Shown piece by piece: positions 1-8,448 of a DNA stretch of 15,747 nt. The stretch comes from Fragilaria radians. Taxonomy: Eukaryota > Bacillariophyta > Fragilariophyceae > Fragilariales > Fragilariaceae. The stretch is from NCBI GenBank assembly GCA_900642245.1, contig CAAAJI010000201.1, positions 6,332 through 22,078 on the forward strand, given 5' to 3'. Numbering within the stretch: position 1 is the stretch's first letter; each line of letters opens with the position of its first letter. Below the pieces are notes generated by a model. That model was not told where the DNA came from and did no database searches. It worked only from the letters and a program-made list of their open reading frames with translations. The position numbers and the translations under genes were made by a program.

Positions 1-117
1 TAATACCTTACCATATGGCTCCTGACCCTGGTCATGGGGGAGAATGCGGTATGCGGACTGCAAAGAATAAAAGGAAACATATTAGTGAGGTTTGAACCCA
101 CCAATCTCAGAATAGTT

Positions 118-140
118 TACCTTAAGAATTACTTAAGGTA
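118..140. repeat. Perfect 9-bp inverted repeat
   Basis: TACCTTAAG (118-126) and CTTAAGGTA (132-140) are exact reverse complements separated by the 5-nt loop AATTA. Seen directly. There is no neighbouring gene to assign it to, so any role is unknown; an AT-rich chance hairpin is possible. Confidence 0.7.
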
Positions 141-549
141 CATGAAATATGTCTACTTAAACAGTTGGGTTAGAAAATAAGGTCAATCATCAAATTTTCA
201 ATGCACTGACTGAACCAATAGGTTAGTTTATTAAACTAACAGTGCGGTTAAAACGGCCTATCAAAAATTGGGCTTATTTACAAGTGCCAAAGTGCACTCC
301 AGATTCACTTGAAATTTCAGTGATCAAGATTGAATCCTTGGAGGGATTGAATCAGTTAAGCTCTACAACTAAAAAGCATTATAATTAATTGAATTACAGT
401 TCTATACCACATTAAGATACCTTCTACAGGCCTAGTCGGTGGCATAGTCCAGAAGATATTCCTTACTGATTGAGTGATTGCATATTTTGAGTATACTATA
501 AAAGCACATATCGTTACAAAAAAAATGATTGAAATGATGACTATTTGAA

Positions 550-572
550 CCCCCCCTCCCCCCATCCCCTCT
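550..572. repeat. C-rich tract, G-rich on minus strand
   Basis: Runs of 7 C, 6 C and 4 C are separated by a single T and by AT. On the minus strand this gives G runs of 4, 6 and 7, which could fold as a G-quadruplex if the longest run is shared. It stands out in an otherwise AT-rich region. No function can be assigned. Confidence 0.6.
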
Positions 573-747
573 GAATTTGGATAATGGAAAATAATAGTTC
601 ACCAAATAAACTTAGTGATGATTAATACTTATTAATGGATACAGATATTTCTAACTCTATTCCAAGAAAAGTGTCATAATTTCATTTGGATGAAAGATAT
701 TTTTGCCTTTGCTTCATAGCAATACTTCATCAGATCAGGTGGTAATG

Positions 748-771
748 AATCCAACTTATGAAAGTTGGATT
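748..771. repeat. 10-bp hairpin followed by a T run
   Basis: AATCCAACTT (748-757) pairs perfectly with AAGTTGGATT (762-771) across a 4-nt loop (ATGA), and six T's run over the 3' edge (770-775). The shape resembles an intrinsic terminator, but this is nuclear-type DNA with no gene ending here. A partial third copy of the arm (GGAATCCAACC) lies near 781-791. Confidence 0.65.
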
Positions 772-1383
772 TTTTGAAAAGGAATCCAACCGAAATGTAA
801 AATATTGATTTGAAACCGAAACGTTTACACCATGTAAGCAGCAAGGCACAGTTACAATTCTTTCACGTTTGTAGGTAGGACGATGATAGGTCATTTGAAC
901 AGAGAGACGTGTCCCCACTAGAAAGGCTATATATATCCAGGTTTATGTCAATTCTCCGACCAAGTGGTATTCCAAATTCTCTAATAAAATCTGCTCTCGT
1001 GAATTATTAAATGAACATACAAAGAATTCGTAAAAGAAGTATATTCTTTGTATAACACAAAAGTCAATATAAGGTAACAGGGCTGTTGACACTCTAAAGG
1101 GCAAAAAAAACGTTTGGGGAATCCAATCAGAATAACCTTATACGGTTGCAGATATTCCTTTGATGATGTATGCAGGTCATTTATTAAGTGATTATTCTAT
1201 TTGAAATCAGAAGGAAAGAAATTGATTTTCACGAAATTCATATCTCTCAATAGATGCTGGCACCTTCATCCTTAACAAAAAACGTATCTTCTTACTTTCC
1301 AGTTCTCCTTTGAGGGTCTCTGCTATACTTTGTCCCAAATATCACTTTATGTCTCATATCATTAAGAAATACATTTATGGTAT

Positions 1384-2103
1384 CATGTCAAGAATCAACC
1401 AGTTGATTGCAGATTTGAACTCAAAGGGTTTCTCTTTAAAGGATGAAAGGGACTTGAAAGCCTACCTGAGTTGTTGAGTCATTAAAAATATCGAAAAAGG
1501 AGAAATTGTAATTCTTCAACCCCACTTATCAACAAGTTAATTGATAAGATTAGCAAAGAAGTCTCCAATAAGAGGGTTCATAGAACTCCTGGAAGCCCAA
1601 GATTCAAGGTAACTCCTCCGGATGAAGACTCTGATACCATCCAAGAAAATTTGCAGAAACATTATCGCTCAAGTGTCGGCATGCTGCTACATTTAATTAA
1701 ATTTTTCAAGAAGTGATTTGGATAATGCCGTAAGAGAATTGTCAAAATGCATGGACAAGGCAACAATGGGAAATTACCAAGAAATGCTTCATGAGATCAA
1801 GTTTGTTTTAGATACCAAAAATGTTTGTCAGCAAATCAAGCCAAATTCTGACAGTAACAATTCTTTATATTTGAAAGTATTCTCTGACAGTGATTGGGCT
1901 GGTGATCCAGAAACGAGGATTAGTGAAACAAGTTTCATTGTTTATTTGCAAAACGTACCTGTTTGTAGGCGTTCAAAGGCGCAAAGAAGCGTCACATTAT
2001 CCAGCAGTCAAAGCTGAATATGTTGCCATGTCTGAAGCTGTCAAGGAGATCAGATTCATCTACTTGATTCTTTGTTATTGAAGTCAATATAGCATTAGTC
2101 AGG
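1384..2103 (+). mobile_element. Ty1/copia pol relic A (RT end to RNase H)
   Basis: Decayed fragment of a Ty1/copia-type retrotransposon polyprotein. In order, the conceptual translation shows the copia reverse-transcriptase tail (KGFSLKDERDLKAYL near 1427-1471), a linker with RTPGSPRFK (from 1582), YRSSVGMLLHLIK (to about 1704), then RELSKCMDKATMGNYQEML and the RNase H core FSDSDWAGDPETRIS, a SKAQRSVTLSSS block, and AEYVAMSEAVKEIRFIY. These are family hallmarks; DSDWAGDPE is the copia RNase H signature. The reading frame is broken by at least four lesions: a TGA after AYLSC, frameshifts near 1530, near 1710 and near 2010, and another near 2080. The longest intact piece starts at an internal Met at 1718. 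Similarity ends near 2103 (IEVNIALVR). No LTRs, integrase or gag are seen, so this is a dead 3' pol fragment. It resembles the diatom CoDi copia lineages, as inference. Confidence 0.88.
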
Positions 2104-3421
2104 CTTTTGTTGAAATATCGTCTATCTACAGAAAGGATCTTGGCAACCACGATGGTAAAAGCAGAAGCTCAAACCAAAAGAAAAGGTTCCACCTAAAAGT
2201 TGTGACTAAGTGAAATTTATTTTATCTAAAGACCTCACCGCGTTGTTGCATCACTTGGCCTGACAATTTTCTGTATCCCTAATGGATATCCCTAATAAAC
2301 TAAAACTAATTGACTTGAACGCAAGGGATATTTCCAATAGGCTTTAGTACTCAATTTCATTAATTAATTTTTGCTTCACTCATTTTATAATGCTGTCATA
2401 CAAATCATCATTTGCTTTTTTATATGTGATGAAAGAATGTAATTTCTCTGAATCGACGCAAATATGCAGCAAATCCTTGCAAGCCTTCAAAGCCCGTCGA
2501 ATTCTTGTTTAATGCGAACAGGGTAAGGTGATATTATATGTACGTTCCAAGTACAGTACATTTCATCAATTGCTGATGCCGGTTGCCGGTTGCCGGTTGC
2601 CGGAAAAGCATATTTGCATCATACTTGCCGTACTATAATGCCATCGGAACATTGAATTAATTGTACGACTTACAAGATGTATAGCTCCCACCATTGCATT
2701 AGTTTTTTTACAACTCTGAGTTTCAATGTACAGTTCAGCTGTTGCTAATTTACTAGTTAATCTATAAGTTTTAAGTATCTTTTTTAATTAATCTTTAAGA
2801 TTCAAGGCACGCAGAATCTAGACTCGATTGATGCTGAATAGCGATTGCACACTCAGTGATTCTAAAAGATTGCATTAGTTTTATCTGTACGACGTCGAGA
2901 GTTTTTTCGATGTCATCACGCAATGAAACTGCTTCATAGAAGTTATAGACACTCAGCAATAATTGAATTTTCAGCGGCTTCTTTTATACTTTGCTATTTG
3001 AATTTTATTTTTTAAACTTTGTTGATTTCTCTCATCATCGAAAATCTGGTCGATCTTGTCGACATGTCGTCATCTAAAGCCTATAGTATTTATTACTTAC
3101 CATCTGATTTATTTTGGATTTGCTCTCGTTCCGAAGCCACATTGTATTCGCAATAAAACAATCCTGCCTAAGTGAAAGAAGTGAATCTATAGTAAAGTTA
3201 CATGACGTAAGGATAATGTGAAACTAGAGTACAAAGCGATTAATCAATTATTGTTTATTTGTTTTGGTTTTACATTAAATAAAAAATTAAAGCATAAGGT
3301 AAAGTACTGAGTAAAGTATGTCGCAGATTGAAGTGTTAAGCGGAAATATGATTAAATTGACTTTCGATGGCGCATACAGTAGCACGTTACATGAATTGTT
3401 TGTAACTTTACACTAGCCATA
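2104..3421. other. Gene-free stretch
   Basis: I see no supported gene. Content is AT-rich with a (GCCGGTT)n heptamer array at 2578-2603 and a 10-bp palindrome CGACATGTCG at 3060-3069. A stop-free minus-strand stretch of about 62 codons lies around 2800-2990 (it includes the string LRDDIEKTLDVVQ), without a clear start or recognised family. I do not call it a gene. Confidence 0.55.
2578..2603. repeat. Heptamer tandem repeat (GCCGGTT)n
   Basis: Three exact copies of GCCGGTT followed by a partial GCCGG. The GC-rich unit is striking against the AT-rich surroundings. Seven is not a multiple of three and no ORF covers it, so it is a non-coding mini-/microsatellite. Confidence 0.9.
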
Positions 3422-3673
3422 TTAGTGCTTCTCTTTACGTATTTCTGCGTCTACAACTTGATAACATAGATCAGAAATGGCTTCATAAACTACTGGCATG
3501 GGTTGATTTGAAGCAATATCAATTTTTCCTTTCACCAATAAACTATCCTTACACTAGCCTGAATCATTAAGCCAGAAATCCATCCACTTTTCCTGCATAT
3601 CCATTTTGTAATTTATAGATGATTGATTGATTATCTGGCACTTTAATTCCCGTTTCATAAATCTAACATCATC
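3422..3673 (-). pseudogene. Relic of the COG3899-type AAA ATPase N-terminus
   Basis: Reading the minus strand from about 3550 to 3425 gives a frame whose protein matches residues about 62-99 of the intact ATPase gene at 4911-8087. Blocks line up without gaps, for example KGKIDIASNQPM against QGKFDAVTNQPM and EAISDLCYQVV against EALSDLCNQVV. I count 19 identities in 38 positions. Just upstream, NDSG-stop-CKDSL corresponds to the Walker A region (GDSGCGKTSL), with a TAG inside the motif and roughly 13 residues deleted after it. The 5' part starts with ATGATG at 3673, as the intact gene does, followed by a degraded LDFDEIKLHGRDDE-like segment with stops and frameshifts. A TAA at 3422-3424 ends the readable part, and I could not follow it further. 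The nucleotide match is weak, so it is an old copy. It cannot encode a working ATPase. Confidence 0.82.
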
Positions 3674-4910
3674 TATCAAGGAAAAAATCTTTCAATTGAA
3701 GGATATAATTTACTCAGTTGTCATTTTTATGAATTAGACTAAATTCTGTATATATAGGCAATAAAGTGCTGCAAGGAATGATTTGACTTTAACATGTAAG
3801 TCTGACGAGCCAGCAAAATACCAAGCCCCCGTTTATCATCATACTAGTTAGTGGTATTCGCTCTACTTTATATATTATGATATAAAAGTGACAAGACATT
3901 GGTGCAATGGTTTACTAGGATTTAGATGGACACAAGGTATATTGATTGCTAATTGCACAAATGATATTATCTTCATACCAAAAATGCTTAACTCAAGAAT
4001 CAATGGGTGGGAATAAGTTGAAAACTTTCCGATGAGAAGGAGGTGCTGCAATTGTGCAGACTTAATTGCTGCCACTGAGAATAAAAAGTTCAGAAAAAAT
4101 CATAGAGAAGAAGAAACCGGTTGACTCATGATGAGCTATTAAAGATGACTCATGAAAGTTTCCACAACGCAATTTAGAAAGGAGGGAGAAATGACTTGTG
4201 GATATCAGTTGTCATCATCTTACATAAAGAAAAAACGGAGTTTCACACTACCAAGTTTAGAAGCAGGCAGCAGAAGTAAGCATATAAGTTTATTCAATGA
4301 ATACCTAGAGATAAATTACTAGCCATATTTGCAAAGGTTCAGCTTCCTAAAGTCTGTAACATTTAAGTGAATTTCCAAATTCAGACAGCACAAATATTTT
4401 TAGGTTTGCAATACTTATTCATTTCTTTTTTAATAGTTCAAATTTTGGTTAGTTATATTTCAGTCATCTGGGATTAGGATCCCATGTATACATTAGCATC
4501 CCCCTCACCAGCTTCTAAATCATCATCAAAGTATCATCTTTGTCAGGTGCAATACAAAAGACTTTGTTGCCTTTCCTTCCCTAGAAAGTAAAACAGAGTC
4601 CTATTTGTATGTTTTTCTTTCAATCCTATGGAATGTGAATTTTTAAAGGAATTAGAAATGCACTTTTTCAAAATGCAACCATTTGCATACAAATTGCTTC
4701 TCATGTTTCTTTTCCTTGTACTTTCCATTCCCTTTTCGCAAGAAATCTGAAATTCTGAGAATCTGTTATTACCCTTGAAGGGATGATCAGTTTTCTCCTT
4801 GACATCACAAATCATACATTTTAACATATACACGCTGCATAGATGTCAAGAGCACTTATATTTTACTCTTGTATGGTTACACGATAACAACAAAAAGAGG
4901 GGAAATGGGA
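3674..4910. other. Gene-free stretch downstream of the ATPase
   Basis: No convincing gene. A minus-strand frame of 96 codons (4543-4833) and another of 66 codons (3875-4075) show no recognisable family, no promoter signal and ordinary AT-rich composition, so I treat them as chance. The stretch next to 4911 should contain the 3' UTR and polyadenylation site of the ATPase gene, but I see no diagnostic signal. A possible copia micro-fragment at 4525-4547 is described in the findings. Confidence 0.5.
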
Positions 4911-7900
4911 TTAATCCAGAGGATCTTGGCAAAGCAAAAGATTTGGATGACTCCAGTTAGTAAATGAGTCCGGGGATTCATCAAGATGTAAACTTGAATG
5001 GCTCACGCTCAACCTTTCTCTGCCTTTCAAGAATGTTCCTGCTTTTGTCTGGTCTAACAATGAATCAAAGTCCAAGCTCAATAATGATGAAGGGAGCAAG
5101 TCACTCTGTTCCCGAATCAGTGATATACATTTTCGAACTGCTCCCCATCGTTGATAAGCTTCAAATGCATCAACCATGTAGTTGGAAGCATATTCCAAGT
5201 CATTCTTCTCCAAAAAATAATACGAAGCTCTTTCATTGATGACCGCAACAAAGTTAAGAAGACCTGCTCTACGTGAGGCAGATATTGCGGAATCAAACAA
5301 TGCTTTCACATGTTCAGCAGGCGCTTTGTTGAGTATTGCTATCTCTGCTCGAAGATGCAGCAAGCAGTGATAGCAATTCACATTACCTTTCTTGACCCAA
5401 GTCTCAATCTTACGAATTCGATTGAATGCAAGGTTCCGATATCTTCGTTGCTTTGTTTCCCTTGCCAGAATGATGAATCCTAATCCCTCAACCCAAAGGA
5501 ACATATTAAGGTAGTAAGAGCATCCATGTACATCTCCAGGCTGTCTCACAGAGACTATGTTGTCCAAGCTCTCTTTGATGACTTTATAATCATTGAAGTA
5601 TACGCCCAACATTAATTTTCCATTCCATACACTTTCCTTACATAGTTGTATCTCGCAACGAGACAAGGACTCTTCCGTCATCACCTCGCCGTCGAGAGAT
5701 GTTGGATTAATCACATTGGAAGTCAAGTTGATGACACTCTGGTAGTACATTCGAAAGTTATCTTTTGCAACAGTAGCATTGTATGTTGCAATTTCTTTGC
5801 TGAATGACTCCATATCCTTTAGTAAGTTACACAAAGGCGAACCGACAAAGTAAGCAATTTGTATATACAAGAAGCAGCAGTAGAAACCAGAAACAGTGTC
5901 TCCCACTTCAAAGCCTATTCGGTATCCTCTGAGCAAGGGTTCCGAGCTTTGATGAAGAGGATTTCTCAGATGGTCCAATCCAGCAAAGTAATTCATGAAT
6001 GTTCGTGGGATTCCACTTTTTGTCCTTTCAGCTATTTTCAATGTTGCATTGCCAATGGCATAACCATTGGCAAAATCTCCAGTGCGAGCCAACATACATC
6101 CATAAATCGATAATATTGACCCTGCCTCATCTGTGAAGCCATGCTGTAGAATCAACTTGGTATTTATCAAAGCAATTGTAGCCATCATGTTCACGAGCCT
6201 TGCTTGAAAAGACAAAATGACCATTGAACTGAGGATCCTTATTGCAGCAATCATCGATGGATTGGTTGTCAAAGGATAATTCAAAAGAGTTTCAATAGTT
6301 TTCTCTGACATTAATTGTTTTGCCTTGTAAAAAGCAAATATTACTGTAAGCTTGTTAAACTTGTGAGGTAGTTTTATTCCCAACAATTTCGCGTATATTA
6401 ATCCTAGACGAAGGCATTCTTCTACCCTACCCTCTGAGCCGAGTGCATCAATATGAACTTCAAACGCTGGAATCTTGTCGTCAATACTTCGCGCATTTTC
6501 GATAACTTCATTGACTGCAGCATAGCACTTCGGAAAGTCACCCAGACATAACTGTACTTTAGCTTGCAGAATCAAAATTTCCAACTGCAAATCATGTTGC
6601 AACCAAGACAAATCCTGATTAAACAACAGTGCATAATGCAAATATTCTGCCGCAGGGCGAAATGCAGACAAAACTATTGCTGCCTTAGTAGCTTTTAAGT
6701 TCAACTTCGCCCACTGTTCTGCTTCCAATGATGTTTCAATGAAAGGTAAGCAGTAATGAGATTGCTTGGCTGCAAGAAAGGTAAGACTATTGTCGTCTGG
6801 CCTTTCATTCTCAAGATGTAAGAGTAACCGTCCAATTCTTAGATGTATTTTATGGGCATTTCCGATCTTCGATACTTGGGAGTAAATGGCTTCGTATATC
6901 TTATCATGAGCAAATCTGTAAATCGACGATCCTCGATGAACATCAAGTATTCCCTCGATTGCTGCATTTTGAACATGAGAAATCAATTGAAAGCTGTCAA
7001 GATCAAGATCATCCATGTCATTGTGGAGGAAATATTGCGTCAATACGGACTCAACAACATTGGCACCGAACTTTGGGCCAAAGCATGAACTGAGAATTAA
7101 GACCTTCTGTGAAGGATATGGTAGGTCGTAGAACTTAGAAAGGATAATTTCAACAAGATTATCACCAATATTGATACTTGATTCAATCCGCATTGCATCC
7201 CATTGCCAACAGGACTTCATGAGTGAATAGTGTAGAAGATTATGCTTCTTGACAGCCTTCAATACTTCAAGCGTAAAATATGGATTACCTGCACTCTTTG
7301 CGAAGACGAGAGATGCTAGAGACTCCGTTTGTGAAGTTCTCATGTGGAGAAGAGCTGCTATAAGAGAATTGATTTTTTCAATATCCCAATCTTCAAGGTC
7401 CAAAACACTTGCTATATTTTCTTGTGATAACGCTTGAATCGTCGCTTCTCTCTTGTATCCTAGTTCATCGGTTCGATAGGCCCCAATAAGTAGTAGTCTT
7501 GTCAACTTCGTATCCCGAACAAGTTGTAATAAAAGATCCCAACTCTGATCATCCGCCCAATGCAAATCGTCAATGAAGATTACTATGACTTGTCCCCCTT
7601 CAAGACAGACTTCTATGAAATCACGGAATGATCGATAGAGTCTATCCATAGAAGATACTTCATATTTATCATGTAGGATATCTTCAGAAGGAATGTCATA
7701 ACCAAGAGTACACGTAATATTTGGTAACGCCTTTTGAAGTATTTCAAAATTGCACCCCAAGGTATCCCGTAGTGACTCTTTCAATATTAGTCGACGATCT
7801 GACGTCACAACTTGATTACAGAGATCAGAAAGAGCTTCATTTATGGCCGACATGGGCTGATTTGTAACAGCATCAAATTTTCCTTGAACAAAAATGGCAT

Positions 7901-8087
7901 CATCCATTTGAGTTCGGAAGTGTTGGATAAGAGAGGTTTTTCCACATCCTGAATCTCCGCGAACGAAAACTGTTTGTTTTCCTTCGTTTTGTTTCACCAT
8001 ATTGAATGCATGTTCGACACGTGTTATCTCATCATCTCTACCATGAAGTTTAATTTCATCAAAATCCAGGGCTGTTTTTTGCATCAT
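4911..8087 (-). CDS. Large AAA ATPase, COG3899 type (AAA_16 plus TPR-like region)
   Basis: A 1058-residue protein in one uninterrupted exon. Residues 10-270 form a P-loop ATPase of the AAA_16/COG3899 predicted-ATPase type. This opens with LHGRDDEITRVEHAF (14-28), then Walker A GDSGCGKT (44-51, K50 and T51), a FVQGKFD block (66-72), Walker B VIVIFIDDLHWAD (167-179, D173/D174), and LLLIGAYRTDE (198-208), a sensor-like strand with R205. SAGNPYF (265-271) and YRFAHDKIYEAIYS (390-403) are further family blocks. Residues about 410-995 are helical and look like degenerate TPR repeats, ending in AFEAYQRWGAVRK (974-986). In bacteria this architecture joins Ser/Thr kinases to GAF/histidine-kinase or cyclase modules and is thought to act as a signalling switch (STAND-like). 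Here neither kinase nor cyclase is attached: only a polar tail of about 65 residues follows. No signal peptide or clear membrane segment is seen. The start fits because the family block begins at once and a TATA-like box lies 40 bp upstream. Substrate and partners are unknown. Confidence 0.93.
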   Translation of the reverse strand: MMQKTALDFDEIKLHGRDDEITRVEHAFNMVKQNEGKQTVFVRGDSGCGKTSLIQHFRTQMDDAIFVQGKFDAVTNQPMSAINEALSDLCNQVVTSDRRLILKESLRDTLGCNFEILQKALPNITCTLGYDIPSEDILHDKYEVSSMDRLYRSFRDFIEVCLEGGQVIVIFIDDLHWADDQSWDLLLQLVRDTKLTRLLLIGAYRTDELGYKREATIQALSQENIASVLDLEDWDIEKINSLIAALLHMRTSQTESLASLVFAKSAGNPYFTLEVLKAVKKHNLLHYSLMKSCWQWDAMRIESSINIGDNLVEIILSKFYDLPYPSQKVLILSSCFGPKFGANVVESVLTQYFLHNDMDDLDLDSFQLISHVQNAAIEGILDVHRGSSIYRFAHDKIYEAIYSQVSKIGNAHKIHLRIGRLLLHLENERPDDNSLTFLAAKQSHYCLPFIETSLEAEQWAKLNLKATKAAIVLSAFRPAAEYLHYALLFNQDLSWLQHDLQLEILILQAKVQLCLGDFPKCYAAVNEVIENARSIDDKIPAFEVHIDALGSEGRVEECLRLGLIYAKLLGIKLPHKFNKLTVIFAFYKAKQLMSEKTIETLLNYPLTTNPSMIAAIRILSSMVILSFQARLVNMMATIALINTKLILQHGFTDEAGSILSIYGCMLARTGDFANGYAIGNATLKIAERTKSGIPRTFMNYFAGLDHLRNPLHQSSEPLLRGYRIGFEVGDTVSGFYCCFLYIQIAYFVGSPLCNLLKDMESFSKEIATYNATVAKDNFRMYYQSVINLTSNVINPTSLDGEVMTEESLSRCEIQLCKESVWNGKLMLGVYFNDYKVIKESLDNIVSVRQPGDVHGCSYYLNMFLWVEGLGFIILARETKQRRYRNLAFNRIRKIETWVKKGNVNCYHCLLHLRAEIAILNKAPAEHVKALFDSAISASRRAGLLNFVAVINERASYYFLEKNDLEYASNYMVDAFEAYQRWGAVRKCISLIREQSDLLPSSLLSLDFDSLLDQTKAGTFLKGRERLSVSHSSLHLDESPDSFTNWSHPNLLLCQDPLD

Positions 8088-8126
8088 GACCTGAAGTTTT
8101 TTTCTTCACCTTGTTTGTGCTTCTCG

Positions 8127-8133
8127 ATTTATA
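8127..8133 (-). promoter_or_regulatory. TATA-like box of the ATPase gene
   Basis: TATAAAT on the minus strand, ending 40 bp before the ATG at 8087. The spacing is short but possible for a brief 5' leader. AT-rich background makes chance occurrence likely. Confidence 0.3.
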
Positions 8134-8211
8134 AATTCAAAAGCATCCGCTAGTTAGTATGAATGACCCCAGTATATGATAAGACTATATTTTGAGTATC
8201 ACTGGGAAATA

Positions 8212-8231
8212 GATTCCAAAATTTGGGAATC
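8212..8231. repeat. Imperfect 20-bp dyad
   Basis: GATTCC (8212-8217) and GGAATC (8226-8231) are exact reverse complements across an AT-rich 8-bp centre, giving a nearly symmetrical 20-bp element. It lies about 125-144 bp upstream of the ATPase start. It could be a protein-binding dyad; function is not shown. Confidence 0.5.
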
Positions 8232-8291
8232 GTTTTCACGAATAAAATCAACCTTTAGCACTTCAAAGTTAACGCTTTTTTGGTCTATTCT

Positions 8292-8328
8292 ACGACAATT
8301 TTCTGATATACATATGTAAAATTGTCGT
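8292..8328. repeat. Perfect 11-bp inverted repeat upstream of the ATPase gene
   Basis: ACGACAATTTT (8292-8302) and AAAATTGTCGT (8318-8328) are exact reverse complements separated by 15 nt (8303-8317). Eleven perfect base pairs including a CGAC end is beyond what most AT-rich chance repeats show. It lies about 205 bp upstream of the ATPase start and 43 bp before the rightward TATA-like box. It may be a binding site, a hairpin or the trace of a small inverted-repeat element. Confidence 0.7.
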
Positions 8329-8370
8329 TTAAAAAAATCATCCCTTATATGGTCAATCGACATACCATAC

Positions 8371-8380
8371 ATATATAAAT
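8371..8380 (+). promoter_or_regulatory. Rightward TATA-like box
   Basis: ATATATAAAT lies 68 bp upstream of the ATG at 8449. The position suits a TATA element for the small ORF, although such strings are common in this composition. Confidence 0.3.
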
Positions 8381-8448
8381 TTGCTTAGACCACATCTCCT
8401 CGACACCGAAATCTTTCCAACACCATCTTAATTCTTGTCCGGAATAAT

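Larger units (their letters stand above)
1..1383. other. Gene-free stretch, left edge
   Basis: No reading frame here has recognisable protein similarity, and the few frames over 60 codons look like chance in AT-rich DNA. It contains two perfect short hairpins (118-140 and 748-771) and a C-rich tract (550-572), listed separately. A direct repeat of GATTGAATC also occurs within about 330-352. The right end may include more decayed copia reverse transcriptase upstream of 1384, but I could not align it. Confidence 0.6.
8088..8448. promoter_or_regulatory. Intergenic region between the ATPase gene and a rightward ORF
   Basis: This 361-bp gap separates the leftward ATPase gene from a small rightward ORF. 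It holds a TATA-like box towards each side (8127-8133 minus, 8371-8380 plus) and two dyads (8212-8231 and 8292-8328). If the small ORF is real, this would be a bidirectional promoter; otherwise it is simply the 5' region of the ATPase gene. The element assignments are pattern matches in AT-rich DNA. Confidence 0.4.

Noticed and set aside
60..130. tRNA-like B-box string GGTTTGAACCC near 88-98
   Set aside because: The T-stem does not pair properly and no A box or acceptor stem can be drawn around it.
1079..1110. TGTTGAC string as a possible copia LTR start
   Set aside because: No matching LTR copy, target-site duplication or primer-binding site was found to pair with it.
2800..2990. Minus-strand open stretch containing LRDDIEKTLDVVQ, possibly a second ATPase relic
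   Set aside because: The resemblance to HGRDDEITRVE is too short, and flanking residues do not follow the ATPase.
3875..4075. 66-codon minus-strand frame with hydrophobic segments
   Set aside because: No signal or family; the opposite strand is equally open, as expected for AT-rich non-coding DNA.
4543..4833. 96-codon minus-strand frame next to the ATPase gene
   Set aside because: No recognisable domain and no support as a downstream exon; the ATPase frame ends cleanly with TAA at 4911-4913.
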